Shown here: in pieces, positions 1 to 10,352 of the stretch | How the letters are laid out: every line of letters starts with the position of its first letter | Position numbering within the stretch: position 1 is the stretch's first letter | Source: Dendrophyllia cribrosa | Taxonomy: Eukaryota > Cnidaria > Anthozoa > Scleractinia > Dendrophylliidae | Assembly (NCBI GenBank): GCA_024195265.1 | Contig: JAJLRJ010000005.1 | Location: 41,131,280 to 41,195,279, forward strand | Direction of reading: 5' to 3' | DNA length: 64,000 nt | The notes under the pieces: model-generated | Seen by the model: only the letters and a program-made list of their open reading frames with translations | What the model was told of the DNA's origin: nothing | The model's database searches: none | Position numbers and translations under genes: made by a program

Positions 1-657
1 AATTACTCGTGGCAGAATGGCAAGTAATTGCGTCGACGAAGGAGACGCTTCCTAATCTTGTCGGCTAGGCGGAACGAATCGAGAAAAGTGTCGGTACCAA
101 ATCTGCGCCATCTTGAAACGTCACAATAGTATCCAGCATTCCCAGCGCGTGGAAATCAGGCATCATCCTGGGGAGCTGGGGTTCCGAAATGTCACATGTG
201 AATAATCTCTATTTGTCTTGATTTAGTTTCGGATATTTTCCCGATTTTGAAATAGTACGGCTCAATATTTCAATGCCTACTAAAAGTATGCAGTGGAAAA
301 ATTGGACGAAGGTTCTTCTCCGGACCAAGTAAGTTGTTGGGTCTCTTTGGAATCAAGCAAGAAGTTATCGGATTTTCCTCGCTACCGTTCTAGTATGTTT
401 TGAATGTTCTATCTTGATTTTGCTGTGGTTCTCTGCCTGATTTGGGAAGCTTTCACCTAAATACCGACGTCGTTCTTCGCGATGTTCTACGGTACGGTGC
501 AATTCGCTGTATGTCTTGTAGCAATAATTCACTGACCGGCCGCGCCAGGCGAACGCAGATTAACTTTACAGTGCTCGAAATTGCGCCTGTGTCGGGCGCA
601 TTTGCGACTAAAGATTTCGCAGTTTTGTGACTAAAATTTGTCTAGCTAATAAAGGAA
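1..657. other. Intergenic sequence, no supported gene
   Basis: I see no convincing gene here. The 62-codon open frame at 442-630 has no recognisable domain, signal peptide or splice context. The first 60 bases resemble sequence near 46,590 (shared start aattactcgtg.cagaatg) and the phrase with cgcatcctaatcttg near 55,045, so this is probably the end of another dispersed duplicated segment. Confidence 0.5.
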
Positions 658-1200
658 TTATATTCATTCATTCATTCATTCATTCATTTATTTTGTCATT
701 TACCACATTAAAAATATATATAATACAATACACTAGGAATTTATAATAACTTAAAAGACGATAGACTACAAAATGTTTAAGGTGGTAGTGACAAGGAAGC
801 CTATATAGAAGCCAGGGGCTTATGAACTATAGGCTTCCTGACAATATAGAATACATCATACGAATTATGAGGACAGCATGAAATATAAAATGTATTATTT
901 TAAAAAGAAAAGAAAAGGAAAGGAAAGAAGAAGTATGTAGCTCAACAAAGAGTATTTTTGACTAAGAAAGAAGGAATTTTTTAAGTCTTTTGCCAAACAA
1001 ATGGATGCTTTCACTGTTTTGAATTTCATGACTTAACGAGTTGAAAAACTTAGGTCCTTGAAACCGAATTGAGAAGTTTCGAATATTAGTTCGACAGGGA
1101 GGTATGTAAAAAAGGTTGCAATTTCTAGTATAATGAGAATGTAACTGGCTTGCAAGAGTAAACATATCACGAAAATAATTAGGAAGGAACCACAGTCTTG
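658..1200 (-). mobile_element. 3' end of a CR1/L2-type LINE with ORF2 C-terminus
   Basis: Read on the minus strand, 962-1165 encodes a tail with the features of the ORF2 C-terminus of Jockey/CR1/L2-type non-LTR retrotransposons: a HSHYTRN-like block, then basic and aromatic residues, FQGPKFFNSL, and a final Lys-rich KRLKKFLLS before the stop. The untranslated region follows down to an (ATTC)n run at 661-690, which is the (GAAT)n tail on the element's own strand. Only the last few hundred bases are present, which is normal 5' truncation. The frame breaks upstream of about 1,190, and overlapping open frames there are shadows. The family is an inference from the motif pattern; the exact clade cannot be set without a search. 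Confidence 0.75.
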
Positions 1201-1774
1201 TGTCCTACTTGCAACTGGTAGCTGCAATTTTATCCGAAAAATCCTGCGAAATTCACTTTGAATGTTGTTTGACTTAATCGTCGATTTCATGCTCCATTAA
1301 CGCGGTGTCCAAGAAGTTTATCACGGGAGCACTTTTTCAGGCTTTTCTCAGAAATTTCTCATTTCCGGTTCCGGTATTAGTACATGTACTGAGGAGTATT
1401 ATTTCAGAATCGGAGAAATAACCGAAATGAAATCAAGACAAACATACTATTTAATATATGTCGTAAAAATCTGATACCTTTCGGAGTACACAGCACGGCA
1501 GAATTTTGCCCGATCCCACGGCGATAGCGTGAATTTGTTTGATGTCGGCCCGACGTTTTTGCCTGCGTGACATATCTCGCGACATAGCCCTTTTAAACAG
1601 TGGCTGAATTAATTCATGAAACTGAGGTACTAGGTCAAGACGAGGTGCCACGGGATAAGGAGACGCACTATAATCTATGATTACTACTAGTATTAAATAA
1701 GTAGTGATTCTCGGTCACTTGTTGACGCCTGTTGTAGAAAAGTCTAGCAAATTATTTTTGAAGTGTATTTGAGA
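1201..1774. other. Non-genic stretch before duplicon P1
   Basis: No supported gene. The 66-codon minus frame at 1451-1651 has no recognisable motif. From about 1,700 (gtagtgattctcggtcactt) the sequence is shared with 46,640-46,710, so this is another dispersed duplicate. Confidence 0.4.
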
Positions 1775-2921
1775 TAAGAGTTTAGATGAATTGATTAAAA
1801 GGTTGGCGTTTTCTGGAATGGCTTCACATATATCGTTCTGTAGCATTTACCGAAGTCTAGAAAAATCCATTTGAAGTCTACATATCGATTTTAATTTTCC
1901 ATACTGAGTTGGAAGACAAAAACGTTGCTTCGCGTATTCACAGATAAAAATGACCACAAAGTGACGTCATATCACTTATCTCCTATTTTAAACAATGCGA
2001 ATTTGTGTCACGCTAAGACATTAAAGACAAATTTGGTTTGTTCATCAAAGAATTCCAAATGAGAAACATCTTTAATCTTAAACGTCTTAAAACAAATCAT
2101 AACAATTGGATTAATTATATTTTCGTGCCTTCGGGGCACTTACAAGACCCTAAAGCCCGACTTTTCTACTCGTGGAGTTCTAGCTAAAACAAATTGCTTT
2201 AAAAACTGTAATATATATAATTCGTAGACCATAAGAAACAATTTGATATATAATCCACGACAAAGGCACACAGCCTCACACGGCACTGACTTAAAACGCT
2301 CCTCGCCTGCATGATCTCAAGGTCATGATTTTATGGCCACGAGTATATGGGAATGTACATGTTTTTAGAGGTAACTTTTTTCCTCACAAAGAAATTTTTT
2401 AAACTCTTTTTAACTCAGAGGATGCTTTTTAGAGTAATATAAAGCAATAAAAAAGATAGGTAACCCTACCCGTTTAGGAGAAAACAATCTCTTATTCCTT
2501 TGGCCAATTTATCCTCAAAGAAAACCCTCTTGGTTCGGACAATGCGCGCACTTATGACGCAAGAAATTGTGCGCGGTAGTGACGCGCAATGCAATACTGT
2601 GGAATCAGCTTAAATAAATATGCCCTTTTCACTTAAGAAAACTTTTTTCAATCCATTAGGTACAGCATTTAGCAAATTTCATTGGTCTAGTAGAGAACAG
2701 TTGCATTGTGGGATATTATCAGCAAGACATTATGGGGTACAAAAATAGCAGCAAAGTGTACGAATTCATTAACTTTTATTCCTGCATCAATATGATAAAG
2801 TTTGGTATGAAAACATCATGTTTCCAATTTCTATTTAATTGTTAACAGCAGTGGAATTTAATAAGCATTTTAAACTTCATGTTTTCAATGGAAGTGATCA
2901 AAATATTTAGCCTGCCGTCAG

Positions 2922-2927
2922 TTTATT
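2922..2927 (-). terminator. AATAAA polyadenylation signal overlapping the stop codon of copy 1
   Basis: On the minus strand the stop codon TAA sits inside AATAAA, so the transcript would have a 3' UTR of only a few tens of bases. The same arrangement is seen in the two paralogues (34,335-34,340 and 52,868-52,873). Confidence 0.5.
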
Positions 2928-4327
2928 TCGTACGAATCTTTTGTACTTGTAATTTCCGAGGTGGATGATTGAGGGCATCTGGCTCCTGTCCTGTCTAACA
3001 AAAGAATAAGTAAATGAATTTAAATATTAACTAAATTGTGATTTGTGTTAGTGAGTATTTCTTTTTTATTATTATTGATTAACATACACCATATTTACAC
3101 TAAATCGTTACACAAAAAAAGTCGTAAAAGAAAATGAACGTAGCGGGAGATTTTAATCTTTTCCAATGCTTAAAAGCATAAAATAATGGTTCAATTGCTT
3201 GCTTATATCATATATAAGGCAATTATATATATCTAGTGCATACAACTGATACTTATAACTAAATTAACTAAGAAGACTTGTAAACATATTATTAACTAGA
3301 TTGATATTAGACAAAGGGAGAAGCAATACTGAGCCTGAAATTCAATTTTCCAATAAATTCTTCAAAATTGCACGTTTTGGATTGAAGTTTCTCACAATAT
3401 ATATAGTATTTAGCAAACAATAAGCAAAAATTGAGCTTTAAAAAAATTTCGCTTCTACCCGTACTGTCCACTATTCCAAAGAGCCTTCCCGTCATGGAGG
3501 GAAAATAGCTAGTGTTGTTTGAACTATTGAACCAATTTATAACTTTATCAAGGAGCGTCACGGTGGATTGGCATTACAAGTAGGAATGTAATATAGAGTC
3601 GGGTTCATCGCAGTATAGGCATTTATTATTCGTTTCGATACCATATATATATATATATATGTAATTTTTTCTTGGTGACGATTATTCGGTGCAGCAATTT
3701 ATAATTGAATTCTCTTAACTTGCTATCCTACAAATTTTGCTTATTTGGGTGAAAGCCAACTTCCAGTTAAACACTTGTAGATTGAGAACTTTTTCCCACT
3801 TCTTTGTACCTGAAGGTTCAATTGTGGAGGCATTTATGCAAAGCCAATAGTAATAATGCATTTCGATTTGGCAATGTCCAGAATGTCTACTGTAATGTCT
3901 ACTGGTGGCACCATTCGCGCCCGAGCGTAGTGAGGGTGCGCGTGGTGCTACAAGGGCCACAAATAAACAATATGCAATACAAAAATCATATCATTATCAT
4001 TATCGTCAATATACAAGGCCAAATTATGCAAAGTCTCTATAAATGTCACAAAAGTCAAGCGTGCGGGCTGCATTTGTAGCCCGCACGCTTGGTGTTGGGC
4101 CCGCTAATTGAAAGTTTTAGTGAGAGCAGTTTAATATTTGGCCTTATATATTGATGATAATAGTAATTAACCTGGAATATTACCTGGAAGAAAGCCCTAA
4201 CATTAGACAGACGCCCGCTTCTTCGGCGTCTTCTCTCGCGTTGTGTAAATCCCTGTGCGACGTCTAACAGAACATAGCTAAGAATCAGCCAAAAGGTTAT
4301 GACAGTCAACAGACGTTTTGAAACCAT
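2923..4327 (-). CDS. Small secreted basic peptide, copy 1 (two exons: 4327-4184, 2994-2923)
   Basis: Exon 1 (48 codons, 4327 down to 4184) starts MVSKRLLTVITFWLILSYVL, a clear signal peptide with probable cleavage after AQG. A basic stretch RERRRRR, which looks like a furin-type processing region, and SNVRAFFQ follow. The exon ends at CAG|GTAATA. Exon 2 (2994-2923) follows a strong acceptor (ttattcttttgttag) in phase 0 and encodes 23 residues starting TGQEPDALNHPP, then a stop. Total length is 71 residues. I do not recognise the family and there are no cysteines in the mature part. A second GT 12 bases after the donor would add four in-frame residues. Support comes from the paralogue at 34,336-34,998, which keeps the frame, splice sites and stop. 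Function is unknown; a processed cationic peptide is only a guess. Confidence 0.72.
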
Positions 4328-4595
4328 CGTTGATTTAAACCACTTTTTAGTAAACCGTGGAATGAATTGCTTTGTTTAACTTTCAGGAAGTGCTTCAAAA
4401 AGACCACAGGTGGTGACGTAAACGGTGATTAGGTAAAACGACGCCCTGTTGATTGAGAAGATCGGAATACATTTTATTCACTAAAAACTCTCGTAAACGT
4501 AATATTAGAAATTCTCTATTTCTCTCTGGACTTTTTTATTAGCACCATTTGGTTTCAATTGCGGTCGGCTGAAAACTGTGGCCGACGGCGACTAA

Positions 4596-4771
4596 AGGCT
4601 GGTTTTCACTAGCGCATAAGCATAAACACAAGCCAACATACGCAGACTCAGTAACATGTTGATCATTAGTTCCAATTGTTTGAACAAAACAGGACAATAG
4701 GCACTAATGATCAACACGTTACTGAGTCTGCGTATGTTGGCTTGTGCTTATGCGCTAGTGAAAACCAGCCT
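4596..4771. mobile_element. Foldback MITE, Harbinger-like (TAA target duplication)
   Basis: This 176-bp near-palindrome has arms that start AGGCTGGTTTTCACTAGCGC and end in the inverse. It is flanked by TAA on both sides (4593-4595 and 4772-4774). The paralogous empty sites at about 35,255 and 39,805 read gcgactaaacaaat or ggcaactaaacaaat, which fixes the insertion and the 3-bp duplication. A second copy is at 13,477-13,664. The 3-bp TAA duplication suggests the PIF/Harbinger superfamily; there is no coding capacity. Confidence 0.85.
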
Positions 4772-5324
4772 TAAACAAATAAATTACAATGAATTATCTC
4801 AGTTTTCTCTTTTCTATCTCGTAGTTTTTTTTTTCTGGTGTTTTCGATATTGAATCTTTGAATTGATAAAATAACGCTGACAAATTTTCTTTACTAGTCC
4901 TTATTTCAGCGAATTAACTAACGAGACTTGCTTAACTAAAAAACCAAGCAAAGCTAATTTTCTATACTGACAAGTGTGCTATTCTCAAATGGAATAACTT
5001 TTGAGGCCACGTTTGTGAATTTTGCTCAGATAAAATTAAGGGGTAAATTTCGCGGTTTGATATAACGGCTATCCCTAAGGGTGTTTGAATTGAAAAGGTT
5101 TCTGGTGCCTTTTTAATTTAATTTAGCGGTTCCTTTCAAAACTCCAGTTCCTTTCCCTTGTGATTTAGCTTTATTTATTCTATTAATCTGAGTTTTTGTT
5201 AACATTAGTTCATCAGAACCCTGAAGTTGATTGTGTGATAATGAGCTAATGAATGATAGCTAATGAATGTTTTTTGTCCATCTGATAGACTTACCCCATG
5301 GGAATAATAACTCGTCATTTCTTA

Positions 5325-5805
5325 TAATCATACGAATCGTTATTCGGTCCATGGAGTAAATACAGTATATACAGAATACATATTGACTTTATTATTTGCC
5401 GGAAAATAAAGCAAAGCCGCAGCAGGGGTGATGACAAAACCAAGGGCCGTCCCCCCTGATGCGGCTCGCGGGTGGGAGGGTGGGAATAAAGGCTAAATGT
5501 TACAGGGCTAAGATCTGCTGAGTTATGATACATATGATACGATATCTTAAACCTAAGGAAAATACGTGTCACGCACAGATAATGACTAATCATCACTTGC
5601 TACGTATTATACTCCCATTGGATAGAATCCAATACTGTACATAATCCTACGAATCGTTCTTCGGTCTATGGAGTAAATAAAAAAACAAGAGACTATATAC
5701 AGAATACCTATTGACTTTATTGTTTGCCGGAAAATAAAGCAAAGCCGCAGCAGGGGTGATGACAAAACCAAGGGGCGTCCCCCCTGATGCGGCTCGCCCA
5801 AACCG
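5325..5805. repeat. Direct duplication of a roughly 150-bp block, 328 bp apart
   Basis: The block with atacgaatcgtt, cggtccatggagtaaata, attgactttatt and the GC-rich gccgcagcaggggtgatgac segment is present at about 5,328-5,475 and again at about 5,646-5,800. The second copy runs directly into the 3' end of the recombinase remnant, so the pair may be a terminal or internal repeat of that element. The overlapping open frames here are artefacts of the repeat. Confidence 0.7.
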
Positions 5806-5851
5806 CCAGACAATAAAAATCGTAAGAGATCCGAATTGAAAATAGAAAAAG

Positions 5852-6556
5852 TTAATGTTGGTTAATGTTTTGAGCAATCAGTTTGGCGACTGAAAGACGT
5901 CGTTTTAGGGGCAGTGCAATGTAGAGGAGAACGGCGTCAGAAGACCAGTCTCCCTGGAGGCTGCTAAGTTCCACGGGAGCACCACAGCGGAAGGCATAGG
6001 TTGCTTCACCACGACGAAAACTGTGGCCGGAGAATTTGGAGGCAGGAAAGCCGGCATGACCGAGTGCCTTGCGCAGCATTGCGGTAAATTCATTGTGGGT
6101 TATTGGAGATGCGTCACCAGAGCTGGAACGTAAGAATGCAGGCGAGTTGGGAGTGGCCGGAAATAGTGAAATATGGCGTTCGTATGCTTGCACGGGGCAG
6201 AGTGGGTGACCCTGTGTTAACCGCATAACAGGAATGAGCAATTGACGCTCCCGAAATTGAATGGTTTTTGACCAACGAACACAGATGACCAGGCCCCAAG
6301 GGCGAATAATAATATCGCCGCGAGACAAGTTCTTGGCGGGATCAAAGTCTTTCACTGATTTAGGCACGAGATTAGATTTACGAAAAAACGTGTAGAATCT
6401 AATTAACATCTGTACAGCCCCCGAAATGATCCCCGACCCCGAAATGATCCCCAAATCGACCCCGAAATGATCCCGACCCCGAAATGATCCCCATTTGTTT
6501 TCACACTGACCCCGAAATGATCCCCAAGTAATTTTTGGAATGGAATGGCCTTCCAT
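5852..6556 (-). pseudogene. Tyrosine recombinase C-terminal domain (DIRS/Crypton-type mobile element remnant)
   Basis: The last 185 residues of this 234-codon frame resemble the catalytic domain of eukaryotic tyrosine recombinases. An R-containing strand lies around GDIIIRPWGLVICVRWSKT. The box FSGHSFRRGEATYAF carries the H-x-x-R pair, followed by LQGDWSSDAVLLYIALPL with the candidate nucleophile Tyr, then a basic tail. Such enzymes cut and rejoin DNA for DIRS/Ngaro retrotransposons and Cryptons. The N-terminal half of a normal protein is missing. The first 49 codons (6,556-6,410) run instead through a GATCATTTCGGGG-type tandem repeat that reads as GIISGSGIISG, so that part is unlikely to be native. 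No reverse transcriptase lies beside it. I judge it a truncated remnant. Confidence 0.75.
6418..6535. repeat. Irregular 14-bp tandem repeat (ccccgaaatgatcc)
   Basis: Five copies of ccccgaaatgatcc occur with variable spacers at the broken 5' side of the recombinase frame. Multiples of the unit keep the reading frame open, which artificially extends the recombinase ORF. Confidence 0.8.
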
Positions 6557-8559
6557 CCAGAAAAAAGTTGGAATGTAAGCCTTGATGGTTGTGTGTCATT
6601 GTTAATGCACCGAAGGGTCCTCTTCTGTGGGGTCGGGCAGCTATGATAATATGCACTTTCTTACTTATTTTTTTTTTCGTATAATTTAAAAACAAAACTG
6701 GCCTGCATGAGTGAACCTTTTTCTAGAAGAACAAAAATACAGTAAGAACTCTGACTAGCGACACACTGGTTGCAAACATATCTGAAATCTTGGTGGAACT
6801 CAAAGCAATTCGAAGGCAAGTCGTGTGTTTTTTGGCGCAAAATTCGCGAATTATGGCTTCTACATCAATGGGCATGTCTCTGTACGCATACTGATCAGGG
6901 CAAGTGCTGAGAGTCGTTCTGTTTTCATCGTTGAACGTAAGTACGTCTTCACTCTGCGCATTTGGCCTAGCTTCAAATAAACGGATAATTTTTTAGATAT
7001 TTAGAAGCTCCTGGGATATTTAGAAAATTCCGAGATATTTAGAAAAAAAAAAAGATTAAATTTGGGATTTTGCTATGGTTTTATTACTTTTATGAGTTCA
7101 CGCATGATTTTTCTTTGAAACTTAAGATGGAATCTACTATGAGGCTCAGTTAAGTGCCAGCAGTCAGTCCTGCATGTTCTGCTGTTTTCCTCACGAATAT
7201 TATATCCCATGAGTTTTAGTAAGTACACCTTGAACAAAATTGCAGAAGCTGCAAGTTCGGAGGCTTCGGTTCCTGCTGAACTTGAAGCAGTTCCAACAGC
7301 TGAACCGAGCAGAGAAAGCACAGTAGCATCGCTTTTAGACAAACTATAGACTGTGACGCATTCCCGTCTTGCCAATAAATGATGTTTTTGATTTTATAAA
7401 GTTGTTATTGTGATATTTACAGAAAAATGTGAAGAAAATATTTGGGATATTTAGAATTTTTTCAAGATATTTGGGGGAAAAAGCAAGATATTTAGGAATA
7501 ATATCGGGAATTTTCGGAAAGATATTTAGGCGATTTTACGTGATATTTGTAGCAAGGCCTACCGCGCATCGTGCTGAAAAAGGCATTGTCATGAGGATGG
7601 TAATAAGTGTGACCAGGTTGGAATAAAGGTCCGGATTAGCGTGCTGGAGTGTCTCTGTGAGTTTCACTGGCCTTTTAGCTTCATCAGTTACAATGTTAAC
7701 AGTGAGACCACTTTGTTTGCTACCTCCAAATTTCATTGTCAAAGTACGTCTTTCTTCTCTGAAAGATAGGTTTTGTAGGTTTCATCAATCCTATCTTGTA
7801 CTCAGCTGAAGGCGTTCAGTTTTGCTGGTACGAGGTGATCAATCAAAGGAAAATACACGGCTCTTTGCCAGTACATCTCTGGCCTTTCCGCTGGGATATT
7901 CACTTTGTGTACAAGTCTACTGTGACTAAGTCTGCAGTTGGATTACCGCTGAGTCGAGCAGCCGAGCTTGTGAATCGTTCTTACACAATTTTTTTGTTCA
8001 AAGTTAGTATATCGCCTGAACGACTCAGTGTAAGCCCGTGCTTATTTGCTTAAAGGCAGGTACGCGCCTGATAACTCTACAATCATCTGTCGCCTGCCAA
8101 ATCAAATTGCAAATCAATCCTTGTGTTTGGTTATAGTTTATTCTCAAGACTCTCAAAAAATGAATACCTGTTTAATGGAATTTCAGTATTTACTGTAGAA
8201 GATACACCTAGAAGGGCTTTTCTAGCACCAAAACCTGGCCGTACTTTGAGCATATGTTGGACTGTACTCTGATAGATTTTTTTATATTCACACAATGGTT
8301 TGCATCGTTACAGTCATAAGCCTTCTTTCCGTTTTCTTTAATATCAAAGTTTTTTATGGATGAAGATGAACTATTCACAATACCATTGTGATCATCTATT
8401 GCGATATATTTCCTCCTGCTAATTAATTTATTAACTTAATTTGAAATCTATAGAAATTCGAGAATTATACCAATCAAATGGTGTAACCTCTCCGGAATTA
8501 TCAGCAACAATTAAATCGATATCCGTCCTTTTTTGGCGTGCATTATTGGCTATATAATA
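6557..8559. other. Mostly non-coding stretch with GATATTTAG-rich segments
   Basis: No intact gene is visible. Two segments (6,994-7,045 and 7,436-7,550) are rich in variants of ggatatttagaaa on the + strand. The open frames at 7073-7375 (minus) and 7796-8053 (plus) have no recognisable motif. A possible hAT remnant is listed separately. An AT-rich run of tatattatattaga repeats lies at about 8,550-8,630, at the edge of the virus-like element. Confidence 0.4.
7536..7742 (-). pseudogene. Possible hAT-type transposase dimerisation-region remnant
   Basis: The frame contains a block ending LYSNLVTLITILMTMPFSA, which resembles the start of the hAT C-terminal dimerisation motif (hydrophobic L..L..I....PFS/T). 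In that family it is followed by an ERSFS-like box. Here the frame runs instead into an unrelated sequence, so the motif is incomplete. No other hAT part is visible nearby. This is a weak call resting on one short pattern; it could be a chance frame. Confidence 0.25.
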
Positions 8560-8619
8560 TATTATTATATTAGATTATATATTATATATTATATTAGATA
8601 TTACTATATATTATTATAT

Positions 8620-9382
8620 TAGATTAATTTGGAGTTGATGTTAACAGTAGTGATAAACCAGTCGATACCATTTAAATTAACTGGTCTACCTAAAGCATCT
8701 GTGACATAAAATCTCATTTGACTTACATTGTAAGATGATACAGCACAGTATACGTATAACGGTCTTTTTCATGGGTTCAAAAGTAAATGGATACGATCTA
8801 GTGAGGTTATCTGTTGGAATGACTGATAAAGTATTAGTATTAGCTCCATCTACGAGGCTGTCTGATACAGCATCACAATTAATATTTAAAACATCTATCG
8901 AATTTGTGATATTTGGTAATTTTGTTCAATACTCTGTTTGTGTTAAAACTTTTTTTATCAAATCCAATTAACTCTCCGAAGTCAGTACAGTATTTGTGAG
9001 ATCCAATTGATAGTTATTATCGATCTCTATGACCACTTTATAGGTTGAAAGCACAAAAATTATATTGATATGATACATATTTTCAGTTTTATGATTTTTT
9101 TGTCCATCATATTGGTGTAAATAATCATTGATATCACTGTAACTGTACATCCCATCAACAAAAATCACTGTTTCCCAAGTCTTTCCTGAATCAACACTGT
9201 ATTGTTTTTAATGATGCTGAAATATTATGCCAGGAATAAGTCATTGATAATCGATCCATGGCTAATTCATGATTCATATTAGAATCAATTTTCAAAACAG
9301 GATCAAATTTAATAAAATCATCTTGGCGGTTTCCATATTTTTGCCTTTTTACAGAAGAAATATGAATTGCTCGATCGTGCAT
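8620..9382 (-). pseudogene. Virus-like element: decayed structural-type protein, about 250 codons
   Basis: Three stretches on the minus strand fall in order but in different frames: 9,382-9,191 (N-terminus, MHDRAIHISSV), 9,168-8,968 (contains MYSYSDINDYLHQYDGQ) and about 8,965-8,620 (contains NTLSVIPTDNLTRSYPF and later FYVTDALGRP). I recall similar strings from uncharacterised proteins of cnidarian mobile DNA but cannot verify this. The composition, with many beta-prone and Asn/Asp-rich segments and no membrane helix, suits a structural component. The gene lies colinear and downstream of the 289-codon gene, 29 bases apart. At least two frameshifts and in-frame stops make it a pseudogene. Confidence 0.5.
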
Positions 9383-9411
9383 TGTATAATATTAGATTAT
9401 ATATTCTTTAT

Positions 9412-10281
9412 TCAAATTATTGAGTTGATTGTCATGTTATCTATTATTTCAAGTTTGTTCAATATATGTGCTATTTCTGCAAATTCATTTTTAACACCAT
9501 CATTACCAGCTAGTATTGAGCCACCTAGTAATTCAAGTCGGTTTAAAAGATCTTCTGGGTTATTAAAATAAACAACCCCACTACCTATCTTTTTATATTT
9601 TTGACTTGTTCTATGTATTGGTATTTCACTTAGTCGGTTCAATTCGTTGAATACCATTTTTGATAAAGGACAATATTTCTTTTTACTATTGAATCGCTTT
9701 GTGAGAAGATCAAGGGTGTCAAAATCCACCTGTTTGTCATAAACTTTTTTCTTATCATAAGTTACCAATCTAAGTTTACCACATAATTTTGGAAGATCTA
9801 TAATGAAATTTCCATATGTATTAGTTTCTGGGTCGATTTTGTATGCATTTCTTTTTCGTTGTGTGTAAATTCCCTTCCCCACTTTGAGAGTTTTTTGCCC
9901 TTCTTCTATTATACCTATTCGCTTTCTGTATTTTTGTATAGTTTGAATCTGCTCATCATATTCAGCTATTTCATATTTATTTTTTTCCTTGCTCTTGTTG
10001 TTGTAGCGTAAATGAGCCTTTTGACGTCCTAAAGTCTGATTTATTTCACCACTTTTATTTAATATTTCATTAACAATAGTTGGATCTTTTAAGGTTTCAA
10101 TAAAAACATCACCTGGTAAAGGTAAATTATATTTTTGTATTACTGCTAAATCTTCTTCTGCAAATCCTTTATTCATATCAGATACCATTTTTGGAGGTTG
10201 TTCACCGCTAGGGCTTGGTAATGCTAATTGTTGAACTTGCTCATAATATGGTACTATTTTTTTATTAGATTGTTCTCTCAA
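9412..10281 (-). CDS. Virus-like element: uncharacterised 289-codon protein, open frame intact but start lost
   Basis: This is the longest uninterrupted frame in the window. It is highly charged and probably helical and coiled in the middle (residues about 85-150, KSKEKNKYEIAEYDEQIQT and following). A more globular C-terminal half contains KKYCPLSKMVFNELNRLSEI, then VVYFNNPEDLLNRLELLGGS and AGNDGVKNEFAEIAHILNKL. The last block resembles a motif I recall from uncharacterised proteins of invertebrate mobile elements. There is no signal peptide or membrane segment. The first codon here is TTG. The open frame extends only eight codons further up to a TAA near 10,308, and the first in-frame ATG is at residue 32. 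An ATG in another frame at about 10,302 suggests a small frameshift removed the original start. It shares a roughly 70-base intergenic space with the plus-strand fibre-like gene. Function is unknown. Confidence 0.6.
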   Translation of the reverse strand: MREQSNKKIVPYYEQVQQLALPSPSGEQPPKMVSDMNKGFAEEDLAVIQKYNLPLPGDVFIETLKDPTIVNEILNKSGEINQTLGRQKAHLRYNNKSKEKNKYEIAEYDEQIQTIQKYRKRIGIIEEGQKTLKVGKGIYTQRKRNAYKIDPETNTYGNFIIDLPKLCGKLRLVTYDKKKVYDKQVDFDTLDLLTKRFNSKKKYCPLSKMVFNELNRLSEIPIHRTSQKYKKIGSGVVYFNNPEDLLNRLELLGGSILAGNDGVKNEFAEIAHILNKLEIIDNMTINSII

Positions 10282-10352
10282 TTTACTTATCTCATCAATT
10301 TCATCCTTTTAGTTATTTGCGGGTTGCTACTATATTTTGTTTTATTATTTGA

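Larger units (their letters stand above)
1775..5160 (-). repeat. Duplicon P1 (copy 1 of the secreted-peptide locus)
   Basis: This block matches 32,036-35,695 (P2) and, with interruptions, 52,125-58,010 (P3), all in the same orientation. Shared landmarks are gagtttagatgaattgatta at its low end, the exon-2 sequence near 2,950, the accaccattcgcgcccgagcg-type motif near 3,910, exon 1 at 4,184-4,327, and a conserved region upstream of the gene to about 5,160. Compared with P2 the intron carries roughly 760 extra bases (about 3,030-3,900), including an (AT)n run at 3,645-3,660. The copies have diverged by many substitutions and small indels, so the duplication is not very recent. Confidence 0.85.

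Noticed and set aside
6994..7550. GATATTTAG repeats as a regulatory array
   Set aside because: Irregular spacing in AT-rich DNA, different variants on each side of an unrelated segment; not distinguishable from low complexity.
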